Source of the DNA: Anaerospora hongkongensis
Lineage (GTDB): Bacteria; Bacillota; Negativicutes; Sporomusales; DSM-15969
Direction of reading: 5' to 3'
Assembly: GCF_004339805.1 (NCBI RefSeq)
Contig: NZ_SLUI01000004.1
Location: forward strand, 248,001-312,000
Length of the DNA: 64,000 nt
The position numbers and the translations under genes are program-made. Shown piece by piece: positions 44,270 through 52,615 of this stretch. How positions within the stretch are numbered: the first letter of the stretch is position 1; each line of letters opens with the position of its first letter. The notes beneath the pieces were generated by a model that worked only from the letters and a program-made list of their open reading frames with translations, did not search any database and was not told where the DNA came from.

Positions 44270-45874
44270 TTGAGTAAAGATACATTTTTAAGAGGTGCGT
44301 TCATTCTGACGGCGGCTGGGATCATCGTCAAAGTCATTGGTTCGGTTAACCGTATCTTATTATCCCGCCTGCTGGGCGGTGAGGGAATAGGCCTGTATCA
44401 AATGGCTTATCCTATCTATTTACTGGCTCTTAGCGTGTCTTCCGCCGGTATTCCTGTCGCGATATCCATTATTGTTGCCGAGAAAATTGCCCGTAGTGAT
44501 TATCGGGGAGCGAACCGCGTATTTCGCATTTCCCTGTTTGTTCTGGCGATTACCGGTATTCTGTTCACTTTTCTTCTTTATTTCGGTGCCGGGTGGCTGA
44601 TTGAACACCACTTTGTACGCGATTCGCGTGCCTATTACGCGATTGCTGCTCTTTCCCCCGCGATTTTTTTCGTGACCGTACTGTCGAGCTACCGCGGCTA
44701 TTTCCAGGGGCTGCAGATGATGACGCCAACAGCAGTTTCGCAGATCTTTGAACAATTGCTGCGCGTTATTACGATGATTGTGTTTGCGTATATGCTGCTG
44801 CCGTACGGATTAGAATATGCTGCGGCCGGGGCGAGCTTTGGTGCCGGTCCGGGTGCTGCCGCGGGACTGCTGGTGCTCTTGTATTACTACTGGAAACAGC
44901 GCCACGTAAGGCAGTACCAGATTGATACGCAGCCTGATTTGAAGCAGGAATCCAGTTACAGTATTGTTTCGCGTATTGTGAAACTGGCCCTGCCGGTTTC
45001 CTTAGCCAATATTATGCTGCCTGTTGTTTCGAATATCGACCTGCTGATTGTTCCTGCCCGGCTGGAAGCGGCGGGCTACACGGTAGAACAGGCTACGGAA
45101 TTATTCGGTTATCTTACCGGGATGGCAGTAGCTTTAATTAACCTGCCGACAATCTTAACAGCCTCCCTTGCCGCCAGCCTGGTGCCGGCAGTTTCGGAAG
45201 CATTTACCCTTGGTGACAGGCAGCGCATTTTTCAGCGGACTGCTACGGCTATGCGGATATCGAACTTTATTACCATCCCGGCTTTTGCCGGAATGTGCCT
45301 ATTGGCAACACCAATTTCGCAAATGCTCTATGGAACACCCAATGCCGGTGTATCGATTGCCATCCTTTCCGTGGGGATTGTGCTGCTTGGCATTCACCAA
45401 GTCACTACCGGCGTTCTGCAAGGGCTTGGGCATACGGCTATTCCATTGATTAATATGGTAGTATCTGCTGTTGTTAAAGTAATACTAAGCTGGTGGCTGA
45501 CCGCTATCCCCAGCTTAGGCATAAAAGGCGCAGCATGGGCTACCAATGCCGACTTTGGCGTGGCCGCACTCTTAAATATGTATTTTGTTTACCGCTATAT
45601 CGGTTTTAGTATTAATATAAAAGACACGGTGAAGACTGTTATTGCGACTATAACGATGGGGGCCGCCGTATTGCTGACTTATGATACCGTGATGACCCAC
45701 ACTTTCCACAATACGCTGTCCACCCTGATCGCGATCGTTGTCGGCGGCAGTGTTTACGGTATTGTATTGCTGATGGTTGGCGGCATTAGCGAGCGGGACA
45801 TTGAACGGATGCCTCGCATTGGCGGCAAAGTGGTTGCAGTGCTGCAAAAAGTCGGTCTGTTGAGGAGAAAGTAA
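44270..45874 (+). CDS. Spore-associated MOP-family flippase (YabM/SpoVB-like)
   Basis: 534 residues with about 14 membrane segments, a polysaccharide/lipid-linked-oligosaccharide flippase of the MATE/MOP fold. SKDTFLRGAFILTAAGIIVKVIGSVNRILLSRLLGGEGIGLYQMAYP is characteristic of the SpoVB/YabM/YtgP group. These carry lipid-linked wall precursors across membranes; SpoVB is needed for the spore cortex. The place between spoVT and yabN is that of Bacillus yabM. The start is TTG 44270, six bases after AGAGGA; an upstream ATG at 44159 would add an implausible N-terminus. Confidence 0.88.
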   Translation: MSKDTFLRGAFILTAAGIIVKVIGSVNRILLSRLLGGEGIGLYQMAYPIYLLALSVSSAGIPVAISIIVAEKIARSDYRGANRVFRISLFVLAITGILFTFLLYFGAGWLIEHHFVRDSRAYYAIAALSPAIFFVTVLSSYRGYFQGLQMMTPTAVSQIFEQLLRVITMIVFAYMLLPYGLEYAAAGASFGAGPGAAAGLLVLLYYYWKQRHVRQYQIDTQPDLKQESSYSIVSRIVKLALPVSLANIMLPVVSNIDLLIVPARLEAAGYTVEQATELFGYLTGMAVALINLPTILTASLAASLVPAVSEAFTLGDRQRIFQRTATAMRISNFITIPAFAGMCLLATPISQMLYGTPNAGVSIAILSVGIVLLGIHQVTTGVLQGLGHTAIPLINMVVSAVVKVILSWWLTAIPSLGIKGAAWATNADFGVAALLNMYFVYRYIGFSINIKDTVKTVIATITMGAAVLLTYDTVMTHTFHNTLSTLIAIVVGGSVYGIVLLMVGGISERDIERMPRIGGKVVAVLQKVGLLRRK

Positions 45875-45875
45875 A

Positions 45876-47372
45876 ATGTCAGAAATGCTGCAAACAAATG
45901 CAATAACGGGAGCGGTCACCATTGTTGGTCTGGGACCGGGCTCCTTCAACCTGCTTACTGTCGAGACCTGGGATATTCTGCGTGCAAGCAAGTCTGTTTT
46001 TTTGCGTACAGCAAAGCATCCTACCGTAGAGGAACTGCGCCGCCGGGAAGTATTATTTTCCAGTTATGATTATTTATATGAAGAAAAAGCTGATTTTGAG
46101 GAAGTGTATCACTCAATAGCCGTTGACGTTATCGAGCGGGCTGCAAAGGGCGAGCAAGTGGTTTATGCTGTTCCGGGCAGCCCTCTGGTAGCAGAAAGAA
46201 CGGTAGGTCTTGTTCGGCAAATGGCTGCTGTACGGCAGGTACCAGTGCGGATTATTCCCGGGATGAGTTTTCTGGAGGTATTGTACGCCAGGCTGGAAAT
46301 CGATCCAATCAGCGGTATCACCGTGCTGGACAGTGCCGATATTGATCAGCTGCCGCGAGGCATCAACACGGCGCTAATTGTTACGCAGGTATACAGCGGG
46401 CAGGTGGCATCCGAGGCAAAGCTGGCTTTAATGGAACTGCTGCCTGATGATTATGAGGTGCTGCTGATTCGCAATCTGAGTCTCGAAGATGAGGAAATAA
46501 GGCCGATTGCCTTATACGAACTGGACCGGCAAAGTGATATTGACCATCTTACCAGTTTGTACGTACCGGCGCGGGAACATCGGGCTGCTGAATTTTCCCT
46601 TGACCCGTTAATCGGGGTTATGGCACAACTCCGCAGCCCTGATGGCTGCGTGTGGGATTTGAAGCAGACCCATGCCTCGCTCAGGCGCTATATCGTGGAA
46701 GAAGTGTATGAAGTATTAGAGGCTATTGATAACGAAGATGCAGAGGCCTTGTGCGAAGAACTGGGGGACGTATTGCTGCAGCTGGTTTTTCATGCCCGGA
46801 TCGCCGAAGAGTGCGGCGCTTTTACCATGCAGGATGTAGTTGATGAGGTGACCGGCAAGATGATTCGCCGGCACCCGCATGTTTTTGGCAGTATAACTGT
46901 ACAGGATGCGGCGGAGGTTGTACTCAACTGGGATCAAATAAAACAGAAGGAAAAAGGAGCAGCACGCAAATCGGTGCTTGATGGGGTTTCGCCTGGACTG
47001 CCCAGTTTAATGCGCTCTTTTAAAATTCAGGCAAAAGCCGCTAAAGTTGGTTTTGACTGGAATAATATCGGACCGGTTTGGGACAAACTAGTAGAAGAGT
47101 GGCAAGAATTAAAAGAAGCGGTTACGGTAGGTGATAAAGAAGCGACAGAAGGTGAATTTGGTGATTTCCTTTTCGCTGCTGTCAATTTGGCCCGTTTTCT
47201 CCAAATTGAACCTGAGACAGCGCTTAACCGAACTAATAATAAATTTATCAATCGTTTTTCCTATATTGAAGGCAAAGTGAAGCAGCTTGGATTAGCCTGG
47301 AAAGACCTGGACCTTGCTAAGCTTGATGAATTCTGGGATGAAGCCAAGGCTTTGGAAAGAAAAAAACAGTAA
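45876..47372 (+). CDS. yabN: YabN: tetrapyrrole methylase domain fused to MazG pyrophosphohydrolase
   Basis: 498 residues in two parts. The N-terminal 220 form an SAM-dependent tetrapyrrole-methylase fold (VTIVGLGPGSFNLLTVETWDIL, YAVPGSPLVAERTV). The C-terminal part holds two MazG regions: the main one (about 265-370) has LRRYIVEEVYEVLEAI and EELGDVLLQLVFHARI metal-binding glutamates, and a second, degenerate copy near 400-460 has EFGDFLFAAVNLAR. MazG removes pyrophosphate from aberrant NTPs. The start lies one base past the flippase stop, so they are cotranscribed; the order matches Bacillus yabM-yabN. Confidence 0.92.
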   Translation: MSEMLQTNAITGAVTIVGLGPGSFNLLTVETWDILRASKSVFLRTAKHPTVEELRRREVLFSSYDYLYEEKADFEEVYHSIAVDVIERAAKGEQVVYAVPGSPLVAERTVGLVRQMAAVRQVPVRIIPGMSFLEVLYARLEIDPISGITVLDSADIDQLPRGINTALIVTQVYSGQVASEAKLALMELLPDDYEVLLIRNLSLEDEEIRPIALYELDRQSDIDHLTSLYVPAREHRAAEFSLDPLIGVMAQLRSPDGCVWDLKQTHASLRRYIVEEVYEVLEAIDNEDAEALCEELGDVLLQLVFHARIAEECGAFTMQDVVDEVTGKMIRRHPHVFGSITVQDAAEVVLNWDQIKQKEKGAARKSVLDGVSPGLPSLMRSFKIQAKAAKVGFDWNNIGPVWDKLVEEWQELKEAVTVGDKEATEGEFGDFLFAAVNLARFLQIEPETALNRTNNKFINRFSYIEGKVKQLGLAWKDLDLAKLDEFWDEAKALERKKQ

Positions 47373-47452
47373 TTTTTGGTAAAGGCAGAAGGAATAAAAT
47401 TATGAATAGCGAATATGCTATTCGTAATGTTTCTGACAAGGAGGATATATTT

Positions 47453-47728
47453 GTGAATAAAACTGAACTGGTGACCAGTGTTGCTGAAAAAGCCGATATG
47501 ACTAAGAAAGACGCTGAAAAAGCGGTTAATGCCATTTTTGCCAGCATTGAGGATGCTTTGTCGAATGATGACAAAGTACAAATTATTGGCTTTGGTACCT
47601 TTGAAGTGAAAACACGTGAAGAAAGAAAAGGCCGTAACCCACAAACCGGCAACGAAATCACGATTCCCGCTTCTAAAAACCCTGTTTTTAAAGCCGGCAA
47701 AGGCTTCAAAGACGCAGTTAACAAATAA
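47453..47728 (+). CDS. hup: HU-type DNA-binding protein
   Basis: 91-residue nucleoid protein: MNKTELVTSVAEKADMTKKDAEKAVNA, then GFGTFEVKTREERKGRNPQTGNEI with the conserved DNA-intercalating proline region. Dimeric, bends DNA. Start GTG 47453 is seven bases after AAGGAGG. An upstream in-frame ATG (47402) has no site. Followed by a perfect terminator; it sits 80 bp after yabN, with the sequence to yabO-type genes of Bacillus replaced here by hup. Confidence 0.96.
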   Translation: MNKTELVTSVAEKADMTKKDAEKAVNAIFASIEDALSNDDKVQIIGFGTFEVKTREERKGRNPQTGNEITIPASKNPVFKAGKGFKDAVNK

Positions 47729-47746
47729 TTTATATTAGGACAAGCT

Positions 47747-47777
47747 AAGCCTCAGGCCTAACGGCCTGAGGCTTTTA
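47747..47777 (+). terminator. Intrinsic terminator after hup
   Basis: Perfect 12-pair stem AAGCCTCAGGCC / GGCCTGAGGCTT with loop TAAC, then TTAAT. Confidence 0.9.
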
Positions 47778-47803
47778 ATCTGATTTGGAGCAGGAGAATC
47801 GCC

Positions 47804-48070
47804 ATGATCAGTCTCAGCATACTATTCATTTGGAATATAGCTGCCTTTTGTCTGGTAGCTCTTGATAAAAAACGGGCCAGGAAAAAAGAACGGCGCATCC
47901 GCGAGAGAACGCTGTTCCTGTGGGCGCTTTGCCTGGGAGCAGCAGGAGTGCTGGCCGGTATGTATATGTTTCGTCATAAGACGAAACATTTGTCATTTGT
48001 TATCGGCATTCCAGTGCTGGGAATTCTTAATATTGCCTGTATATGGCTTGCGTGGAAGCTGGGGCAATAG
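47804..48070 (+). CDS. DUF1294 small membrane protein
   Basis: 88 residues with three hydrophobic segments (about 3-20, 36-55, 64-84) and a basic loop LDKKRARKKERRIRERTL, which is the DUF1294 signature. Function unknown; often annotated as fused to cold-shock domains elsewhere. Ribosome site CAGGAGA. Convergent with the sensor kinase; no clear terminator in the 22 bp between. Confidence 0.82.
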   Translation: MISLSILFIWNIAAFCLVALDKKRARKKERRIRERTLFLWALCLGAAGVLAGMYMFRHKTKHLSFVIGIPVLGILNIACIWLAWKLGQ

Positions 48071-48092
48071 TTGTAAGCAGGCTGACTGACAC

Positions 48093-49868
48093 TTATTCAG
48101 CAGGCAGCGTCACAATAAAAGTAGTCCCTTTATCAATTTCACTTTTCACACTTACCAAACCGTTCATGCTGTTTACCAAATGCTTAACGATTGACAAGCC
48201 TAGACCGGTTCCGCCTGCCGCCCGTGCTCTGGTGCGGTCAACACGGTAAAAACGCTCAAAGATACGGGGTAAATCCTGATCAGGAATACCGGGGCCGCTG
48301 TCTTTGATGACAATGAGCACCTGTTTTCCCTCCAACCACCAGTTAACCGTAATTTGGCCACCCGGCGGGGTATACTTAATCGCATTATCCAAAAGATTGA
48401 TACACACTTGGCGGAGGTAATCGGCATTGGCGATAGCAATGGCAGCGGTGTCAGGCGGATTGATTTGTAAAGTGTGCTGTTTTTCTTCTAATTGAGGGGT
48501 AAGGCGGCGGATCACTGACTCCAATACCTGCTTGATGTCAATCGGCTCTAATTGCAGCTGGCGGTCTTCACTCGACTCTAAGCGTGCTAACTGCAATAGA
48601 TCCTGTACCAGCCGATGCATGCGGTCGGCTTCGGTAAGAATAATGGTGACAAACTTTTCGCTTGTAACCGGGTCCTGGAGGGCACCGCATAAGAGTGTTT
48701 CGGCAAAGCCCTTAATAGAGGTTAACGGTGTACCTAATTCATGAGAGGCATTAGCGACAAACTCTGCCTGTTTTTCGCGCAATTCCTGCAAGGCTGTAAT
48801 ATCATGAAATACTGCCAGTACTCCCGAGTTCTCACTATTTAAAGCAATAATCGGGGCCAGGAATACCTGAAAAATTCGCTTTTTCCCATACCGGCTGGTT
48901 TTTAGCGTAATCAAACGTGATTCACCGGCAGTTACCGCTTCTTTTGCTGCCGTATCCAGCAAACTGGAGCCGATAACTTGCAGGTTATGCTGACCTAGCA
49001 TAACGGCAGTTAAGCCGAAAAAGTCATTAGCTTGCTTATTAGTCGTTGTTACCCGCCCATAACGGTCCATAAGAATAACGGCATTATCCATGTGGGACAG
49101 AATTAATTCAAATTTTGTTTTTTCTGTTAGGATTTCCTTGACCTTATCATCCAGATTCGCTGCTAAGGTATTGAGGGTATGTGCCAGGATTTCAACTTCA
49201 TCCCCTGTTTTCAGATATACCCGCGCCGCCAGCTGTCCTTCACTCATTTGATGGGCTACGGTAGTAATTTCTTCAATAGGAGCGGTAAATTTACGGGCGA
49301 GGCGGAGGCTGACAAGCACGGCAATAGCCGATGTCAGGACAAATGCGGCGATCAGCACATTGCGCAAACGGTTAAAGGCTTCTTCAATCGGTGCTAGGGT
49401 AGTTGAGACACGCACGACGCCGGTAGCGACACCATCCTGTTTCATCGGAATCGCGATGTACAGCATATTTTTGCTTAAGGTGGCACTGTAGCGCATGGCT
49501 TGTCCGGTTGTGCCATATAACGCTGCGTGTACTTCCGGACGGTCAAAATGATTATCCATTAGTGCTGGGTTTTCCCAGGAGTCGGCTAAAACTGTGCCGC
49601 TGGTATTAATGATGGTAATCCGCAATTCAATCTGGGCGCTTACTGCTTTAATTTTACTGTCAATAGCTGCGGTGGTATTGGAGTTGCTTACCTGTGTTTC
49701 TACCAGCTCTTCGACTACCAGCGCCTGCTGAACAAGATGTGCCGTTAAGCTTTCTATGGTATACTGGTAGAAGTGCCATAAGACATAAGAACCGAAAGTG
49801 AGCAAGGTCAGTAAAATTAATACTAAGAATGAGGCAATCAGCCTTGTGCGTATACCTGAACTAAACAT
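48093..49868 (-). CDS. phoR: PhoR-like sensor histidine kinase
   Basis: 591 residues: membrane segment (about 10-32), an extracytoplasmic region (about 33-160), second segment (about 163-184), HAMP (about 185-240), PAS (about 250-350) and kinase core (about 365-591). The phosphoacceptor is in FVANASHELGTPLTSIKGF; the ATP lid has NLLDNAIKYTPPGG, DSGPGIPDQDLPRIFERFYR and GGTGLGLSIVKH. The architecture and H-box are those of the PhoR/PnpS group sensing phosphate status. Position next to Pho-box promoters supports that role, but no phoP response-regulator gene is in the window. Start ATG 49868 after AAAGGGGG. Confidence 0.75.
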   Translation of the reverse strand: MFSSGIRTRLIASFLVLILLTLLTFGSYVLWHFYQYTIESLTAHLVQQALVVEELVETQVSNSNTTAAIDSKIKAVSAQIELRITIINTSGTVLADSWENPALMDNHFDRPEVHAALYGTTGQAMRYSATLSKNMLYIAIPMKQDGVATGVVRVSTTLAPIEEAFNRLRNVLIAAFVLTSAIAVLVSLRLARKFTAPIEEITTVAHQMSEGQLAARVYLKTGDEVEILAHTLNTLAANLDDKVKEILTEKTKFELILSHMDNAVILMDRYGRVTTTNKQANDFFGLTAVMLGQHNLQVIGSSLLDTAAKEAVTAGESRLITLKTSRYGKKRIFQVFLAPIIALNSENSGVLAVFHDITALQELREKQAEFVANASHELGTPLTSIKGFAETLLCGALQDPVTSEKFVTIILTEADRMHRLVQDLLQLARLESSEDRQLQLEPIDIKQVLESVIRRLTPQLEEKQHTLQINPPDTAAIAIANADYLRQVCINLLDNAIKYTPPGGQITVNWWLEGKQVLIVIKDSGPGIPDQDLPRIFERFYRVDRTRARAAGGTGLGLSIVKHLVNSMNGLVSVKSEIDKGTTFIVTLPAE

Positions 49869-49939
49869 GGCAACCCCCTTTAATACCTCATATGCTCCTA
49901 TCTTACAGCTATGGTACAAAAAAAGAAAGCTGAAAAACT

Positions 49940-49993
49940 TTAACAACTGATTAACAACTACTTAACAAATGCTCGTTTTGCTTTTGCTACAAT
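49940..49993 (+). promoter_or_regulatory. Pho box and -10 of the glycosyltransferase-phospholipase operon
   Basis: TTAACA at 49940, 49951 and 49962: three perfect half-sites at exactly 11-bp intervals, then 20 bp and TACAAT (49988-49993). This is the arrangement of PhoP-P-dependent promoters of Bacillus, in which direct TTAACA-type repeats replace the -35 region. The same geometry recurs twice in this window. Confidence 0.82.
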
Positions 49994-50027
49994 GAAGATG
50001 AGCTGAAAATAAGGAGAGGGTGACGAG

Positions 50028-51173
50028 ATGCTTTCATGCGTGAATCATGTATTGATTGTATCCGCTTCTATCGGTTCCGGCCATACACAGGCCGCAAATG
50101 CTGTAAAAGCCGAACTGGAACGGCAGCACCCGGATGTAAGAGTCGCCGTTGTAGATTTCCTGGAAGGGGATAATTTTTCCCTCAATACGTTTATTAAAGA
50201 AACGTATCTGAAAATGATTGATGTCTTTCCTGATATGTATGACTTGTTATACCGCTGGTCCCAGGCTTCGCAGAACGGAACCACAGTGCGCAATCTGATG
50301 TCCTGGGTATTAAAAAAGCGCATGCTGCGTTTGGTTGACCGGTATCGTCCGGATTTAATTGTATTTACCCATCCGTTTCCGTGCGGTGCGGCGTGTCACC
50401 TGAAGCGCAAGGATATGCTAACTATACCGCTGGCAGGTGTCATTACCGATTATGCCATCCATCGTCTCTGGCTTTATAATGAGGTGGATTCTTATTTCGT
50501 AGCGGTGCCGAATCTGAAAGAAAATCTTATTCAGCAAGGAATTGCAGCAGATAAGATTCATGTTACCGGCATTCCCATCAGCAGCAGCTTCGGAGAAGTA
50601 GGGACAGCTCCCAGGACGGTTAAAACAGACGGCGGACCCTCAACAGTCCTTATTATGGGCGGAGGCCAGGGACTGGGGGCAGTGGCGGAGGTTTTAACAG
50701 AGCTGGACAAAATCGAAGGACAGCATCGCTTTGTGGTTGTGGCAGGCCGCAATGCCGGATTGCGTAAAGATTTACAGCTGCTTAGCCGGTCACTGCTTCA
50801 TCCGGTGCAGGTCATTGGTTATACGCGGCGGATACCGGAACTAATGGCTGATGCCGATCTGCTTGTTACAAAACCGGGTGCGCTTACCTGCAGTGAGGCT
50901 CTGGCTGCTGGTTTACCGATGGTGCTGGTAAATGCCATTCCCGGCCAGGAAGAAGAGAATGCCCGGTATTTAGAGCAAATCGGAGCAGCGGTCTGGGTAG
51001 AGGAGCAAACTCAACTGAATAGAACTGTTCAGCAGCTGCTGGCAAATCCTCCGCTTTTGCAAGCGATGCGGCAGCAGGCGCAGCGAATGGGACGTCCTGA
51101 TGCGGCCCGGCAGATTGTCAGACAACTCATGGGAGGCAGAAAAACTACGGTAATTCGAAAAAGAAGGGGATAA
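50028..51173 (+). CDS. MGDG-synthase-family glycosyltransferase (processive diacylglycerol glycosyltransferase type)
   Basis: 381-residue GT28-type enzyme of the plant MGDG synthase/UgtP family. It begins VLIVSASIGSGHTQAANAVKAEL (acceptor-side glycine loop), contains FTHPFPCGAA and VITDYAIHRLW, and ends with the sugar-nucleotide site MGGGQGLG and TKPGALTCSEALAAGLPMVLVNAIPGQEEENA. Family enzymes transfer glucose or galactose to diacylglycerol; UDP-glucose is the likely donor. It heads a Pho-box operon with a phospholipase, five bases downstream. This suggests making phosphorus-free glycolipid under phosphate limitation (inference). MurG and monoglucosyl ligases are related, but the N-terminal motifs favour this family. 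Confidence 0.85.
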   Translation: MLSCVNHVLIVSASIGSGHTQAANAVKAELERQHPDVRVAVVDFLEGDNFSLNTFIKETYLKMIDVFPDMYDLLYRWSQASQNGTTVRNLMSWVLKKRMLRLVDRYRPDLIVFTHPFPCGAACHLKRKDMLTIPLAGVITDYAIHRLWLYNEVDSYFVAVPNLKENLIQQGIAADKIHVTGIPISSSFGEVGTAPRTVKTDGGPSTVLIMGGGQGLGAVAEVLTELDKIEGQHRFVVVAGRNAGLRKDLQLLSRSLLHPVQVIGYTRRIPELMADADLLVTKPGALTCSEALAAGLPMVLVNAIPGQEEENARYLEQIGAAVWVEEQTQLNRTVQQLLANPPLLQAMRQQAQRMGRPDAARQIVRQLMGGRKTTVIRKRRG

Positions 51174-51177
51174 GGCA

Positions 51178-51921
51178 ATGAATATACTGATGTTTGTTGA
51201 ATCCTTGCCTTTAGTTGCCGGTGCAAAACTGGTGCTGGCTACTACCAGCCCGCTGCAGAGCCTGCTGGACAGGCCTGGTATAACGCATGAATTCTGCAAC
51301 CGCCAGGCGATCACTATTTTGCGTAATGACGGGTTTGAAAGAACTGCTGTATTTCTGGAAACCTATTTGCCTGAGCTCAATGCAGGCGTACTTTGGGCTG
51401 ATCAGGGCTGGAAGAACGTGAACCATTATTACCAGCCGGTCAGCCGGAAGGGCTTATGGCGCTTCACAAACGCCTGGGAAGAGTTTCAAGAGTATTATGG
51501 CTTGATGATGGAGCATGCTCAAAAACGTAATGTAGGAAAAGCCTGTTTTTATCTGGGGGCGGCAGCGCACCTTCTACAGGATATGTGCGTTCCTCATCAC
51601 GTTTGCGGTAAGGTTTTGGATGGTCACAAGCAATATGAAGCATGGGCGCAGGAACATCGTTTTCAATATGCTGTTGAAAGCAATGGTTGTTATGTAAGCG
51701 ATGGTTCGTTGCAGGAATTGTTTCACGCTAATGCCCTGGTTGCAGTTGATTTGTTTGACTGGGTAAAAGCAGACAGCTCTGTGCAGGCTTATCACCGCGC
51801 TACCGAAATTACGCTTCCTTTGGCGCAGCGCTCTACCGCCGGACTACTTCAACACGCCGCAGTTTTGTTAGCTAAACTTTATCCACAGATAGTTGCTCAG
51901 CCGCTTACGATAAGTGCCTGA
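51178..51921 (+). CDS. Zinc-dependent phospholipase C-like protein
   Basis: 247 residues resembling Bacillus cereus phospholipase C/alpha-toxin catalytic domains. Zinc-ligand positions are recognisable: His37 in THEFCNRQAI, ADQGWKNVNHYYQP (about 78-88), then FYLGAAAHLLQDMCVPHH and HKQYEAWAQEH. The N-terminal tryptophan ligand of secreted forms is not seen, and the first 35 residues are only weakly hydrophobic, so export is uncertain. Such enzymes cut phospholipids to diacylglycerol plus a phosphorylated head group, which would supply the neighbouring glycosyltransferase. Ribosome site GGGGATAAGG; five bases after the previous gene. Confidence 0.78.
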   Translation: MNILMFVESLPLVAGAKLVLATTSPLQSLLDRPGITHEFCNRQAITILRNDGFERTAVFLETYLPELNAGVLWADQGWKNVNHYYQPVSRKGLWRFTNAWEEFQEYYGLMMEHAQKRNVGKACFYLGAAAHLLQDMCVPHHVCGKVLDGHKQYEAWAQEHRFQYAVESNGCYVSDGSLQELFHANALVAVDLFDWVKADSSVQAYHRATEITLPLAQRSTAGLLQHAAVLLAKLYPQIVAQPLTISA

Positions 51922-51933
51922 GCAATTTTTTAT

Positions 51934-51983
51934 TGCGGATAAAGGAAAGACCACTTTGAAAAGTGGCCTTTCCTTTATCCGCA
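51934..51983. terminator. Long hairpin between convergent genes
   Basis: A 22-pair stem TGCGGATAAAGGAAAG-ACCACTT / AAGTGG-CCTTTCCTTTATCCGCA with one mismatch, between the phospholipase and the minus-strand repeat gene. A T run precedes it on the plus strand; neither side has a classic T tail, so it may block RNase or serve both as a weak terminator. Confidence 0.6.
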
Positions 51984-51985
51984 TA

Positions 51986-52363
51986 TTATCTTGGGTAGCA
52001 ATTACGGGGACTGCAGCTGTGAGGGCTACAGTTTTGTTTGGGGCTACAGTTTTGTCTGGGGAAGCAGTTCTGCCTGGGGAAACAGTTCTGCCTGGGGAAG
52101 CAGTTCTGCCTGGGGAAGCAGTTCTGCCTGGGGAAGCAGTTCTGTTTGGGGAAGCAGTTCTGTCTGGGGAAGCAGTTCTGCCTGGGGAAGCAGTTCTGCC
52201 TGGGGAAACAGTTCTGCCTGGGGAAACAGTTCTGTTTGGGAGAGCAGTTATTAGGACTGCAGCCAACAGCTACTATTGGGCGGTCAAATTCGTCACGATT
52301 ATCTTCATCCCAGTCTTCGAACTCAGGATAATCCTCTTCCCAGGGTCTGAAATAGTCCGACAT
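51986..52363 (-). CDS. Cysteine-rich hexapeptide-repeat protein, candidate spore coat/exosporium protein
   Basis: 125 residues. The first 30 are strongly acidic and aromatic (WEEDYPEFEDWDEDNRDEFD). Then comes an almost perfect array of twelve hexapeptides NC(F/S)P(R/K)Q, ending SPHSCSPRNCYPR. Each unit carries one cysteine and a basic residue, so the array is a regular Cys/Pro/basic spacing that could cross-link or coordinate metal. No signal peptide. The minus strand is chosen because AGGAGG precedes ATG 52363 by seven bases; plus-strand frames have no ribosome site. Comparable Cys-rich repeat proteins occur in spore coats; that role is inference and no family was recognised. Confidence 0.7.
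   Translation of the reverse strand: MSDYFRPWEEDYPEFEDWDEDNRDEFDRPIVAVGCSPNNCSPKQNCFPRQNCFPRQNCFPRQNCFPRQNCFPKQNCFPRQNCFPRQNCFPRQNCFPRQNCFPRQNCSPKQNCSPHSCSPRNCYPR
52043..52240. repeat. 18-bp tandem repeat array coding for hexapeptides
   Basis: About eleven 18-bp units (plus-strand unit GGGAAGCAGTTCTGCCTG with small variations such as AAACAG and TGTTTG), encoding NCFPRQ on the minus strand. Near-identity at DNA level suggests recent slippage or recombination and likely copy-number variation between strains. Confidence 0.9.
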
Positions 52364-52509
52364 AGATACACCTCCTGAAGGTACTTTACAACAAAGCGAC
52401 TCCTCTTACATAATATTCAGCAGGATAAGACCTGGTGCATCGGTACGCCGGAGTCAAGCTGATTAAATCGTGCTGGATAGTGCACATAGCATGATAAACT
52501 GTGAGGAAG

Positions 52510-52563
52510 TTAACGAAAAGTTAACATGGCCTTAACAAATCGGAATGGGATAAGTCGTATAAT
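52510..52563 (+). promoter_or_regulatory. Pho box and -10 of pstS
   Basis: TTAACG (52510), TTAACA (52521), TTAACA (52532), 11 bp apart; 20 bp later TATAAT (52558-52563). Same geometry as the promoter at 49940. Confidence 0.85.
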
Positions 52564-52615
52564 TGCACTAGAAAGACAATCTGATCCTAAAGGTAAAAAA
52601 CAGGAGGTTGGACTA

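Noticed and set aside
52043-52240. CRISPR array
   Set aside because: The 18-bp units are contiguous with no spacers, and they translate into a regular hexapeptide.
51914-52378. Long plus-strand frames across the 18-bp repeats, with Cys- or Ser/Trp-rich repeats
   Set aside because: They are read-through frames of the tandem array; none has a ribosome site, whereas the minus-strand frame has AGGAGG seven bases before its ATG.
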